The position numbers and the translations under genes are program-made. Under the pieces are notes generated by a model that was not told the origin of the DNA, did not search any database, and worked only from the letters and a program-made list of their open reading frames with translations. A stretch of DNA of 19,934 nucleotides from Chitinophagaceae bacterium UBA3430. GTDB lineage: Bacteria; Bacteroidota; Bacteroidia; Chitinophagales; Chitinophagaceae. Every line of letters begins with the position of its first letter. Positions within the stretch are counted from its first letter, which is position 1. The stretch covers positions 1 through 19,934 of the forward strand of contig DFST01000045.1 of NCBI GenBank assembly GCA_002378975.1, written 5' to 3'. Below, one piece after another: positions 8,143-14,329 of the stretch.

Positions 8143-9129
8143 ATGCAGATCGAATGGCAGAATTTTCAAGTACAAAAGCGCGTCGCGCTTTTCTCCACCG
8201 GGATTCTGGTTTTCAAATTTTGGGCCTATTTCTCCACGCATTCCGTTTCCATCCTGACCGATGCGCTTGAAAGCATTGTGAATGTAACAGCCGGATTCAT
8301 CGGACTATACAGCCTGTACATCGCGGCACAACCCAAAGACAAAGAACATCCTTACGGACACGGGAAGGCTGAGTTTATATCCGCTGCCATCGAGGGAACA
8401 CTCATTGCCTTGGCGGGCATTACGATCCTCTATCAATCAATACAAAAGTTCTTATCGCCCGGACCCATCCATCAACTCGATTTGGGCATAGCCCTGATCG
8501 CCGCAACCGCGGTGATGAATTTTGCATTGGCGCATTACTGCCTGCGCACCGGAAAGAAAAATCATTCCCTGGCCCTGATCGCCAGCGGACAACATCTTCG
8601 TACCGATGCGTTCTCCACGTTGGGGATCGTGGCCGGATTGATCGTACTTTATTTCACTGGATGGAATTGGCTTGATCCGGTGTTGGCAATCGGCCTGGGG
8701 GCGTACATTGTTTATACGGGCTATCAAATCCTTCGACATTCCATCGGCGGCATCATGGATGAAGCCGATCATACCTTGTTGCAGCAATTTGTGGATCTGT
8801 TGAATCGCGATCGTCCATCCGGATGGATTGATTTGCACAACCTCCGTGTCATCCGCTACGGCACCAAGCTGCACGTCGATTGCCACCTCACCCTTCCTTG
8901 GTTTCTGAATGTACACGAGGCTCACCGGGAAGTGGATGCGCTCTCGGAAAAGATCCGTGCCGAATTCGGTGAGTCCATCGAACTCTTTGTGCATACCGAT
9001 GGATGCATGCCCTTTTCTTGTAAGCTCTGTGACCGTGCTGATTGTCATGTGCGGCTCCATGCCTTTGAGAAAAAGTTGAGTTGGAATCTGGATAATATTT
9101 TGACCGACCAAAAACACCAAATCGTATGA
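8143..9129 (+). CDS. Cation diffusion facilitator (CDF) family transporter
   Basis: A 328-residue CDF protein: six membrane helices in the first two thirds, then a cytosolic ZT-dimer-like domain. Family marks are HSVSILTDALES in helix 2, the loop HPYGHGKAE, and the helix-5 site HLRTD (HxxxD). In helix 2 the pair that is DxxxD in the zinc transporter YiiP reads Asp40...Ser44, so the transport site differs. The family exports divalent metals (Zn, Fe, Mn, Co) by proton exchange; the ion here cannot be predicted. The C-terminus has a four-cysteine cluster (Cys288, 293, 296, 301). The ATG at 8143 fits the family N-terminus; a TTG at 8107 with a GGA upstream is the alternative. The stop overlaps the next start (ATGA), implying translational coupling with the OsmC gene. 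Confidence 0.9.
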   Translation: MQIEWQNFQVQKRVALFSTGILVFKFWAYFSTHSVSILTDALESIVNVTAGFIGLYSLYIAAQPKDKEHPYGHGKAEFISAAIEGTLIALAGITILYQSIQKFLSPGPIHQLDLGIALIAATAVMNFALAHYCLRTGKKNHSLALIASGQHLRTDAFSTLGIVAGLIVLYFTGWNWLDPVLAIGLGAYIVYTGYQILRHSIGGIMDEADHTLLQQFVDLLNRDRPSGWIDLHNLRVIRYGTKLHVDCHLTLPWFLNVHEAHREVDALSEKIRAEFGESIELFVHTDGCMPFSCKLCDRADCHVRLHAFEKKLSWNLDNILTDQKHQIV

Positions 9130-9518
9130 AAACCCTGACTACTTGGGTGGCCGACCACCAATTCATCAGTGAACAGAACGGACAACGCATTTCGATCGAC
9201 GGCTCTTTGCAAAAAGGGATGAGCCCAAAAGCCTTGTTGCTGTCAGGCATCGCCGGCTGTTCGGCAATCGATGTGGTGGATATTCTGGTGAAAATGCGGG
9301 TGTCTTTCAGTCAATTTGAGGTGTCGGCAGAAGCAGCGCAAACCGAAGAGCATCCCCGCGTGTTTACGCAGATTGATCTGGTTTATCGAATCGATGTGGA
9401 TGCAGCAGATATGGATAAAGTAAAAAAGGCGGTCGATCTTTCGCTGGAGAAATATTGTGGCGTAGCGGCTATGCTTCGTAAGAATAGTCCAATTGGATAT
9501 AAGATCGAATTGATCTGA
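9126..9518 (+). CDS. OsmC/Ohr-family protein
   Basis: A 130-residue OsmC-fold protein. The two redox cysteines of the family are present: Cys45 in SGIAGCSAIDV and Cys111 in EKYCGVAAML. Family members form dimers that reduce organic hydroperoxides; this one looks more like the YhfA-type branch than Ohr, because the sequence around the first Cys is AGCSAIDVVDIL. It overlaps the upstream CDF gene by four bases, so the two are probably made together. The TGA stop directly abuts, and forms a palindrome with, the stop of the convergent pseudouridine synthase gene. Confidence 0.9.
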   Translation: MKTLTTWVADHQFISEQNGQRISIDGSLQKGMSPKALLLSGIAGCSAIDVVDILVKMRVSFSQFEVSAEAAQTEEHPRVFTQIDLVYRIDVDAADMDKVKKAVDLSLEKYCGVAAMLRKNSPIGYKIELI

Positions 9519-10268
9519 TCAGCTGCCGCGGTGCTTGCGCAATTGTTGAATCATCGCTCGCATGTCTTTGTGCAAGGGCGCTTCCAATTGAATGGAATTT
9601 CCATCTAGATCCCGAAAACTCAATTGATGTGCATGCAATCCCAATCGGCCGAGTAAGGGTCGTTCGGATTCTACGTATTTAGAAAGATGAAATTTTTTCT
9701 TGAGGGAGGAGAGCAGGAAAGGTTGTCCATCTCCATAGATCGGGTCACAGACAATCGGATGCCCCATTTCGCGGGCATGAATGCGGATCTGGTGCGTACG
9801 TCCGGTTAGGATCTTGAATTGCAACAAGGCATATCCTGGGAACCGATCCACCAAGCTGTATTCCGTATGCGCCTGTTTGCCATTTCGGTGAATGATCATG
9901 GTGCCATTCTTGGCCGGATGTTCGGCGATGGGTGCTTCGATGCTGCCGGAAGCTTGGGCCGGACAACCTACTACAAATCCCAGATAGAACTTTTCGGTGG
10001 TTCGTTGTTCGAATTGGGCGGAGAGATCTTGCTGCGCTTCGGGTGTGCGGGCAAAAATGATCAATCCACTTGTATCCCGATCGATTCGATGCACGGGAAA
10101 AATGGAGCCGTATTGTTTGATCAGCCAGGTTTTGAGGGATTCCTCTTTGCCGAAACGGTCGGGAACAGACAACACACCCGATGGTTTATCGATGGCCACC
10201 CAGTGTGCTTGTTCAGTCACCACCCAATCGCGGGCGCGATTCCAGTTGATGTTACTTTCCTTTTCCAA
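9519..10268 (-). CDS. RluA-family RNA pseudouridine synthase
   Basis: A 249-residue single-domain RluA-type enzyme that isomerises uridine to pseudouridine in rRNA or tRNA. The catalytic block FPVHRIDRDTSGLIIFAR contains the nucleophile Asp63; AIDKPSGVLSVP and LKILTGRTHQIRIHAREMGHPIVCD-like blocks (in part TGRTHQIRIHA) are also family marks. There is no S4 domain, as in RluA, TruC and related enzymes, so the target site is uncertain. The only early start in frame is a TTG at 10266-10268 that overlaps the end of the upstream rluB-like gene by 17 bases; GTG codons at 10223 and 10220 are alternatives that would remove 15-16 residues. Translation is probably coupled to that gene. Confidence 0.9.
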   Translation of the reverse strand: MEKESNINWNRARDWVVTEQAHWVAIDKPSGVLSVPDRFGKEESLKTWLIKQYGSIFPVHRIDRDTSGLIIFARTPEAQQDLSAQFEQRTTEKFYLGFVVGCPAQASGSIEAPIAEHPAKNGTMIIHRNGKQAHTEYSLVDRFPGYALLQFKILTGRTHQIRIHAREMGHPIVCDPIYGDGQPFLLSSLKKKFHLSKYVESERPLLGRLGLHAHQLSFRDLDGNSIQLEAPLHKDMRAMIQQLRKHRGS

Positions 10269-11160
10269 AATATTTCAGATCTCGAATTTCTTTTTCAGTA
10301 AGAAAACGCCACTTGCCCCGGTCAACATTCTTTTTGGTCAGTCCGGCAAAGACCACCCGGTCCAATCCCTTCACATCATATTTAAAATGCTCGAACAAAC
10401 GACGCACGATGCGGTTCTTGCCACTGTGGATCTCGACGCCGATCTGACTCTTATCCTTGAGATCGGCATAGGCGAGTACATCGACCGTGGCGAGTCCATC
10501 TTCCAATTCCACGCCATTCAGTAAGGCCTCGAAATGCGCGCGCTCAAGCGGTTTATCCAACTGTGCGTGATAAACCTTTTTGATCTCGTTGCTGGGGTGG
10601 GTGAGTGCTTGTGCAAGATCACCGTCATTGGTGAGCAACAATACGCCCGTGGTATTGCGGTCCAACCGCCCTACTGGAAAGATCCGTTCACGGGTGGCTG
10701 ATTTCACGATGTCCATGACCGTCTTCCGTTTCTGTGGATCCCGCAGCGTAGTCAGGTGATCTTTGGGCTTGTTAAGCAGGATGTAGACCAGTTCGCTGGT
10801 TGGACGAACCACCTTGCCTTTAAATTTCACGACATCACCGGGGGCTATTTTGTGTCCAGGTTCAGTGACTACTTTCCCGTTTATTTCAACGATACCCGTA
10901 CGGATCAGGTCTGCGGCTTCGCGGCGGGCAGCCACGCCGGCATGCGCCAAAAATTTATTGAGCGGCATTTGTGCCACCACGGTACGAGCCGGGACGGCAG
11001 GGCGTCCGGCGGAAGCTCCGGTTTGCCGGGCTCTTTTTTCTTCAAAGAATGCCTCTTTTTCTTTTCGGGCAACCCGCTTGTCTTGGCGGATCTGCTCTTT
11101 TTTGGCAGCGCCTTTGCGGTTGTTGAATTTGGAAAAACGATCGGAACCTCTTTTTTGCAT
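10252..11160 (-). CDS. RsuA/RluB-family pseudouridine synthase with S4 domain
   Basis: A 302-residue protein in three parts: a very basic N-terminal extension (1-64, rich in Lys/Arg with GAAKKEQIRQDKRVARK), an S4 RNA-binding domain (about 66-112, MPLNKFLAHAGVAARREAAD), and the catalytic domain with GRLDRNTTGVLLLTNDGDL (nucleophile Asp167). This layout fits RluB, which modifies 23S rRNA U2605 in E. coli, or the related RluF/RsuA; the exact site is not provable here. The ATG at 11158-11160 sits about 20 bases after a predicted transcription start. Upstream in-frame codons would run through that promoter and a terminator, so they are not coding. The downstream RluA-type gene overlaps its 3' end. 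Confidence 0.92.
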   Translation of the reverse strand: MQKRGSDRFSKFNNRKGAAKKEQIRQDKRVARKEKEAFFEEKRARQTGASAGRPAVPARTVVAQMPLNKFLAHAGVAARREAADLIRTGIVEINGKVVTEPGHKIAPGDVVKFKGKVVRPTSELVYILLNKPKDHLTTLRDPQKRKTVMDIVKSATRERIFPVGRLDRNTTGVLLLTNDGDLAQALTHPSNEIKKVYHAQLDKPLERAHFEALLNGVELEDGLATVDVLAYADLKDKSQIGVEIHSGKNRIVRRLFEHFKYDVKGLDRVVFAGLTKKNVDRGKWRFLTEKEIRDLKYFGKGK

Positions 11161-11187
11161 GGTAGCTGTTTTACAACAGGAATGTAA

Positions 11188-11195
11188 CAAAGATA
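11188..11195 (-). promoter_or_regulatory. Promoter -7 box of the rluB-like gene
   Basis: TATCTTTG on the minus strand is an exact TAnnTTTG match, 27 bases before the ATG. A TTTT 21 bases upstream (about 11217-11220) can serve as the -33 box; it is the U-tract of the preceding terminator. Confidence 0.6.
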
Positions 11196-11216
11196 CAATT
11201 TCTCGAAGGGGGAATG

Positions 11217-11240
11217 AAAAATCCCCCGAAACCGGGGGAT
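11217..11240 (-). terminator. Intrinsic terminator after the Spy-like gene
   Basis: A perfect 8-bp stem (ATCCCCCG at 11221-11228 with CGGGGGAT at 11233-11240, 4-base loop) followed on the minus strand by a run of U. It ends the transcript of the Spy-like gene, 20 bases past its stop codon. Confidence 0.92.
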
Positions 11241-11260
11241 TCAATCGCTTTCAACGAGTA

Positions 11261-11953
11261 TTAAACTTTTTGTTTGGGACGCTTGCGGTCTTCTTCCGAA
11301 GATGGCGGTGGTGGTGGCTGCGTACCGCGCCGATGCATCGGACCTTTGGGACCATTCGAGCGCACCTCTTTAAACTTCTTCTTTTGCTCTTCGGTCAGCA
11401 GTTTCTCCATGCTTTCCTTCTGCTCTTTCATCAGTTTTTTTGCCGCTTCTTTTTTCTGTTCGGAAGAAAGGCTGGCATTTTCTCGGATGGCCTGCATTTG
11501 TTTTTGCGTGGCACTCCGTTGTTTTTTCAGCTGACTCGTTTGTTCTTCGGTCAGGTTCAGCTGTTCTTTCATCCCCTGCATCTGCTTTTCACCTGCTTGT
11601 TCCCGAAGGTCCTTCATTTTTTTCTGTTGCTCGGGGGTCAGAAGGTTTTGCATGGCGGTCTGGTTCTCCTTGCGCAAGTTCTCCATGCGCGATTTCCATT
11701 CCTTCACCGTGATGTTCTCCTCTTTTTTCAGAGCATCCATACGTTTTTTGAATTCACTCCGTTGTTTTTTGAAGGATTCTTTCTGGGCATCCGATAAGTT
11801 CAGCTCCTTCATAGGCATATGGCCTGGGTCGCCTTTTCGCGCATGACGGGGCGGGGGCTGGGGGGCATCTGGACGGCCCGGAATCTGCTGGGCAAATCCA
11901 ACTCCAGTTAACGCCAAGAGCAGTCCCAGTGTGCATACCATTGATTTTTTCAT
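11261..11953 (-). CDS. Spy/CpxP-like periplasmic protein with two tandem helical repeats
   Basis: A 230-residue secreted protein. The signal peptide is MKKSMVCTLGLLLALTGVGFA with likely cleavage after Ala21; the mature part starts with a Pro-rich linker. Two repeats of about 67 residues (51-117 and 132-198) align without gaps at an 81-residue offset: LNLSDAQKESFKKQRS matches LNLTEEQTSQLKKQRS, and LLTPEQQKKMKDLR matches LLTEEQKKKFKEVR. The LxLxxxQ and LLTxEQ blocks are those of Spy/CpxP (LTxxQ) proteins, which act as periplasmic chaperones or stress sensors. The protein is very rich in Lys, Glu and Gln, and should be all helical. Function is inferred from this resemblance only. The ATG at 11951-11953 is chosen because the signal peptide follows; the open frame upstream overlaps rlmN. 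A strong terminator follows. Confidence 0.82.
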   Translation of the reverse strand: MKKSMVCTLGLLLALTGVGFAQQIPGRPDAPQPPPRHARKGDPGHMPMKELNLSDAQKESFKKQRSEFKKRMDALKKEENITVKEWKSRMENLRKENQTAMQNLLTPEQQKKMKDLREQAGEKQMQGMKEQLNLTEEQTSQLKKQRSATQKQMQAIRENASLSSEQKKEAAKKLMKEQKESMEKLLTEEQKKKFKEVRSNGPKGPMHRRGTQPPPPPSSEEDRKRPKQKV

Positions 11954-11970
11954 ACTACTTGATTTTGTCT

Positions 11971-11998
11971 GACCGTCAAGCGGTCGAACGCATAGATA
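11971..11998 (-). promoter_or_regulatory. Candidate promoter and 5' hairpin of the Spy-like gene
   Basis: TATCTATG (11998-11991, minus strand) is one mismatch from TAnnTTTG; the -33 region, in the gap just after the rlmN stop, is weak. Right after it, GACCG/CGGTC arms (11985-11981, 11975-11971) with a CTTGA loop would fold at the very 5' end of the predicted transcript. Transcription from rlmN is also possible, as no terminator separates them. Confidence 0.3.
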
Positions 11999-12020
11999 GA
12001 CAGGGGGCGAACGGAAAGGT

Positions 12021-13067
12021 TTAACCGACCTTATTGGCCAATTGGCCACAGGCGGCATCGATGTCCTGGCCGCGGCTGCGCCGCAAACGCACATTAACCC
12101 GGTTCTTCCCCAGGTATTCCATGAATGCCTCCACCTTCTGCTCCGTCGGCTTCTCAAACCGGGCCTGATCGATCGGGTTGTATTCGATTAGATTCACCAA
12201 GTCGGCCGGTACCTGCCGATACAACTTGATCAGCTCATCCGCATCAGCCAGTGAATCATTAAAATTTCGGAACAGGATATACTCAAAGGTGATTTCGTTG
12301 CCGGTATTCTTATAAAAGTCATTGAGGGCCTCGACCAGCGATTGGATGTTGTTGCTGTCGTTGATGGGCATGATCTCGTTTCGCTTCCGGTCATTGGCGG
12401 CATGCAACGACAATGCCAATTTGAATCGAACACCATCTTCGCCCAACTGTTTGATCCCCTTGGCCACCCCCGCGGTCGATACGGTGATGCGGCGTGGGCT
12501 CATGGCCATGCCATCGGCAGCCGTGATTCGGTCAATCGACCGAAGCACTTGCTTATAATTCAGCAAAGGTTCACCCATGCCCATGAACACAATATTGGTG
12601 AGCTTGCGTCCATATTCCTTTTCACACTCGGCATTGATCAAAACCACTTCGTCGTAGATCTCGTCGAATTGCAGATTTCGTTTGCGGTCGATGTAGCCCG
12701 TAGCACAGAATTTGCAATTGAGCGAACAGCCAATCTGGGAGGATACGCAGGCGGTCAGGCGCAATTCAGTCGGGATCAATACACCCTCTACGAAATGGCC
12801 GTCCCAGGTACGGAATCTGAATTTGCGGGTGCCGTCTTCTGAAACCTGTATCTGGTCTACCTGCAAGGCGGGTAGCGTGAACTGCTCGCCCATTTGTTGA
12901 CGCAGTTCCTTACTCAGGTTGGTCATATCGGCAAAATGCATGGCTTTCTTCTGCCAAATCCATTCATAGACCTGTTTGGCCCGGAACTTGGGCATGCCTT
13001 TCTCCTGGAAATACTCCTCCAATTCAGCGAGTGAGCAATGGCGTATGTTATGTCCGATGGGAAACAT
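12021..13067 (-). CDS. rlmN: 23S rRNA (adenine2503-C2)-methyltransferase RlmN
   Basis: A 348-residue radical SAM enzyme. The CxxxCxxC iron-sulfur motif is CSLNCKFC (Cys114, 118, 121). The two further cysteines of the RlmN mechanism are also there: Cys107 in TACVSSQIGC, and Cys340 in RSRGQDIDAACGQL, the methyl-carrying residue. GMGEPLLN binds SAM. The enzyme methylates C2 of A2503 in 23S rRNA and A37 of some tRNAs. The ATG at 13065-13067 gives the normal N-terminus (MFPIGHNIRHCSLAELEEYF); a GTG 36 bases upstream lies before the predicted promoter box and is rejected. Transcription diverges from the thiolase gene. The predicted start site lies within 0-3 bases of the ATG, so the mRNA may be leaderless. 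Confidence 0.96.
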   Translation of the reverse strand: MFPIGHNIRHCSLAELEEYFQEKGMPKFRAKQVYEWIWQKKAMHFADMTNLSKELRQQMGEQFTLPALQVDQIQVSEDGTRKFRFRTWDGHFVEGVLIPTELRLTACVSSQIGCSLNCKFCATGYIDRKRNLQFDEIYDEVVLINAECEKEYGRKLTNIVFMGMGEPLLNYKQVLRSIDRITAADGMAMSPRRITVSTAGVAKGIKQLGEDGVRFKLALSLHAANDRKRNEIMPINDSNNIQSLVEALNDFYKNTGNEITFEYILFRNFNDSLADADELIKLYRQVPADLVNLIEYNPIDQARFEKPTEQKVEAFMEYLGKNRVNVRLRRSRGQDIDAACGQLANKVG

Positions 13068-13073
13068 GAGCGG

Positions 13074-13081
13074 CAAAGATA
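13074..13081 (-). promoter_or_regulatory. rlmN promoter -7 box
   Basis: TATCTTTG on the minus strand, an exact TAnnTTTG match ending 6 bases before the ATG. Its -33 region would fall on the palindrome at 13101-13113 rather than on a TTTG. Confidence 0.55.
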
Positions 13082-13100
13082 ACCCCCTCCACTCCGATTC

Positions 13101-13128
13101 CACGGATTCCGTGATATTTGTAACAAAT
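13101..13128. promoter_or_regulatory. Twin palindromes between rlmN and thiolase: operator candidate
   Basis: Two perfect 6+1+6 palindromes lie side by side: CACGGA-T-TCCGTG (13101-13113) and ATTTGT-A-ACAAAT (13116-13128). The second overlaps GATATTTG (13113-13120), a one-mismatch -7 box for the thiolase gene, and its start site; the first covers the spacer of that promoter and the -33 region of rlmN. The position suits a repressor site. No matching regulator is in the window. Confidence 0.4.
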
Positions 13129-13135
13129 CAATAGG

Positions 13136-14329
13136 ATGAAAGCCGTCTACGTAGTTGATGCTGTTCGTACACCCATCGGGAAATTCGGTGGTGCCCTGAG
13201 TCATTGGCGCCCAGACGATCTGCTCGCCTATGTGCTGCGCGCCCTTCTGCAACGCAATGAGTCGGTTGACCCCGCCCGGATCGAAGATGTGATCGCCGGA
13301 GCGGCCAATCAGGCTGGAGAAGACAATCGAAATGTGGCGCGCATGGCTTCCTTGTTGGCCGGTCTGCCCGTCACCGTTCCCGGAAACACCGTGAACCGGC
13401 TATGTGCCTCCGGACTGCAAGCCATTATGGATGGTGCCCGTCAGATCGCTACCGGCGATGCCGAACTCATCATCGCCTCCGGCGTAGAAAGCATGACCCG
13501 TGCCCCTTTCGTGATGGGGAAGTCAAACACAGCATTCGATCGACAAACCTCTTTTTTCGACACTACCTTGGGATGGCGCTTCATCAACCCGCGCCTCGCG
13601 GCGCAATATCCGCCATTCACCATGGGTGAAACGGCTGAAAACGTGGCACGTCAATGGAAGATCTCCCGCGAAGACCAAGACGCCTTTGCTTTTTCCTCCC
13701 AACAAAAATATTTCGCTGCCAAAGAAGCCGATCGGTGGGCCGAGGAGATCCAGCCCGTCGAGCAAGTGGAAAAAGGAATGATCACCTGGTTCACGCATGA
13801 TGAACATCCGCGCAACACCACCACCGAGAAACTCGCCTCTTTACAACCCGCATTCGTTAAGGATGGCACCGTTACCGCCGGGAACGCCTCGGGCATCAAC
13901 GATGGTTCTGCCGCGATGCTGTTGGCCAGCGAAGAAGCGCTGAAAGAATTTAATCTTCAGCCACTGGGACGAATCGTTTCCATGGCTGTAGCGGGCGTAG
14001 ATCCGGCCATCATGGGAATCGGTCCCGTACCAGCCACCCAAAAAGCATTGAAGCGCGCGGGACTGACCCTGAATGACATCTCCTTGATTGAACTCAACGA
14101 GGCATTTGCTTCCCAAGCGCTGGCTTGCATCCATGATCTGGGCTTGAACCCGGAGATTGTAAATGTGAATGGAGGGGCCATCGCGCTCGGACATCCCTTG
14201 GGATGCAGCGGTGTACGTTTGTCAGCGACGTTGCTGCATGAAATGCATCGATCGGAAAAGCGCTATGGATTGGCTACGATGTGTGTGGGAGTCGGACAAG
14301 GCGCCTCGGTCATCTACGAACGCTGCTGA
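13136..14329 (+). CDS. Acetyl-CoA C-acyltransferase (thiolase), PcaF/PaaJ-like
   Basis: A 397-residue thiolase, full length. The active-site residues are Cys90 (NTVNRLCASGLQ), His353 (GGAIALGHPLGCSG) and Cys383 (MCVGVGQG). Thiolases cleave 3-oxoacyl-CoA with CoA, or condense acetyl-CoA in reverse. Several stretches (ANQAGEDNRNVARMA, SRAPFVMGK-like TRAPFVMGKSNTAF, DTTLGWRFINP, DEHPRNTT) resemble 3-oxoadipyl-CoA thiolases of the phenylacetate and beta-ketoadipate routes more than FadA or AtoB. No other gene of those routes is nearby, so the substrate stays open, and general fatty acid use is possible. The gene stands alone, diverging from rlmN. Its TGA stop directly abuts that of the convergent ABC permease. 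Confidence 0.92.
   Translation: MKAVYVVDAVRTPIGKFGGALSHWRPDDLLAYVLRALLQRNESVDPARIEDVIAGAANQAGEDNRNVARMASLLAGLPVTVPGNTVNRLCASGLQAIMDGARQIATGDAELIIASGVESMTRAPFVMGKSNTAFDRQTSFFDTTLGWRFINPRLAAQYPPFTMGETAENVARQWKISREDQDAFAFSSQQKYFAAKEADRWAEEIQPVEQVEKGMITWFTHDEHPRNTTTEKLASLQPAFVKDGTVTAGNASGINDGSAAMLLASEEALKEFNLQPLGRIVSMAVAGVDPAIMGIGPVPATQKALKRAGLTLNDISLIELNEAFASQALACIHDLGLNPEIVNVNGGAIALGHPLGCSGVRLSATLLHEMHRSEKRYGLATMCVGVGQGASVIYERC

Noticed and set aside
8452..9120. Long open frame antisense to the CDF gene
   Set aside because: The plus-strand frame has clear CDF motifs over its whole length; the antisense product resembles no family and has no promoter.
10814..11797. Long open frame on the plus strand opposite the rluB-like and Spy-like genes
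   Set aside because: Phe/Leu-rich low-complexity translation that arises from the Lys/Glu codons of the real genes on the other strand; it also crosses a terminator and a promoter.
13136..14329. Thiolase as part of a phenylacetate or protocatechuate degradation cluster
   Set aside because: The protein resembles PaaJ/PcaF, but no ring-cleaving, hydratase or CoA-transferase gene is present on either side.
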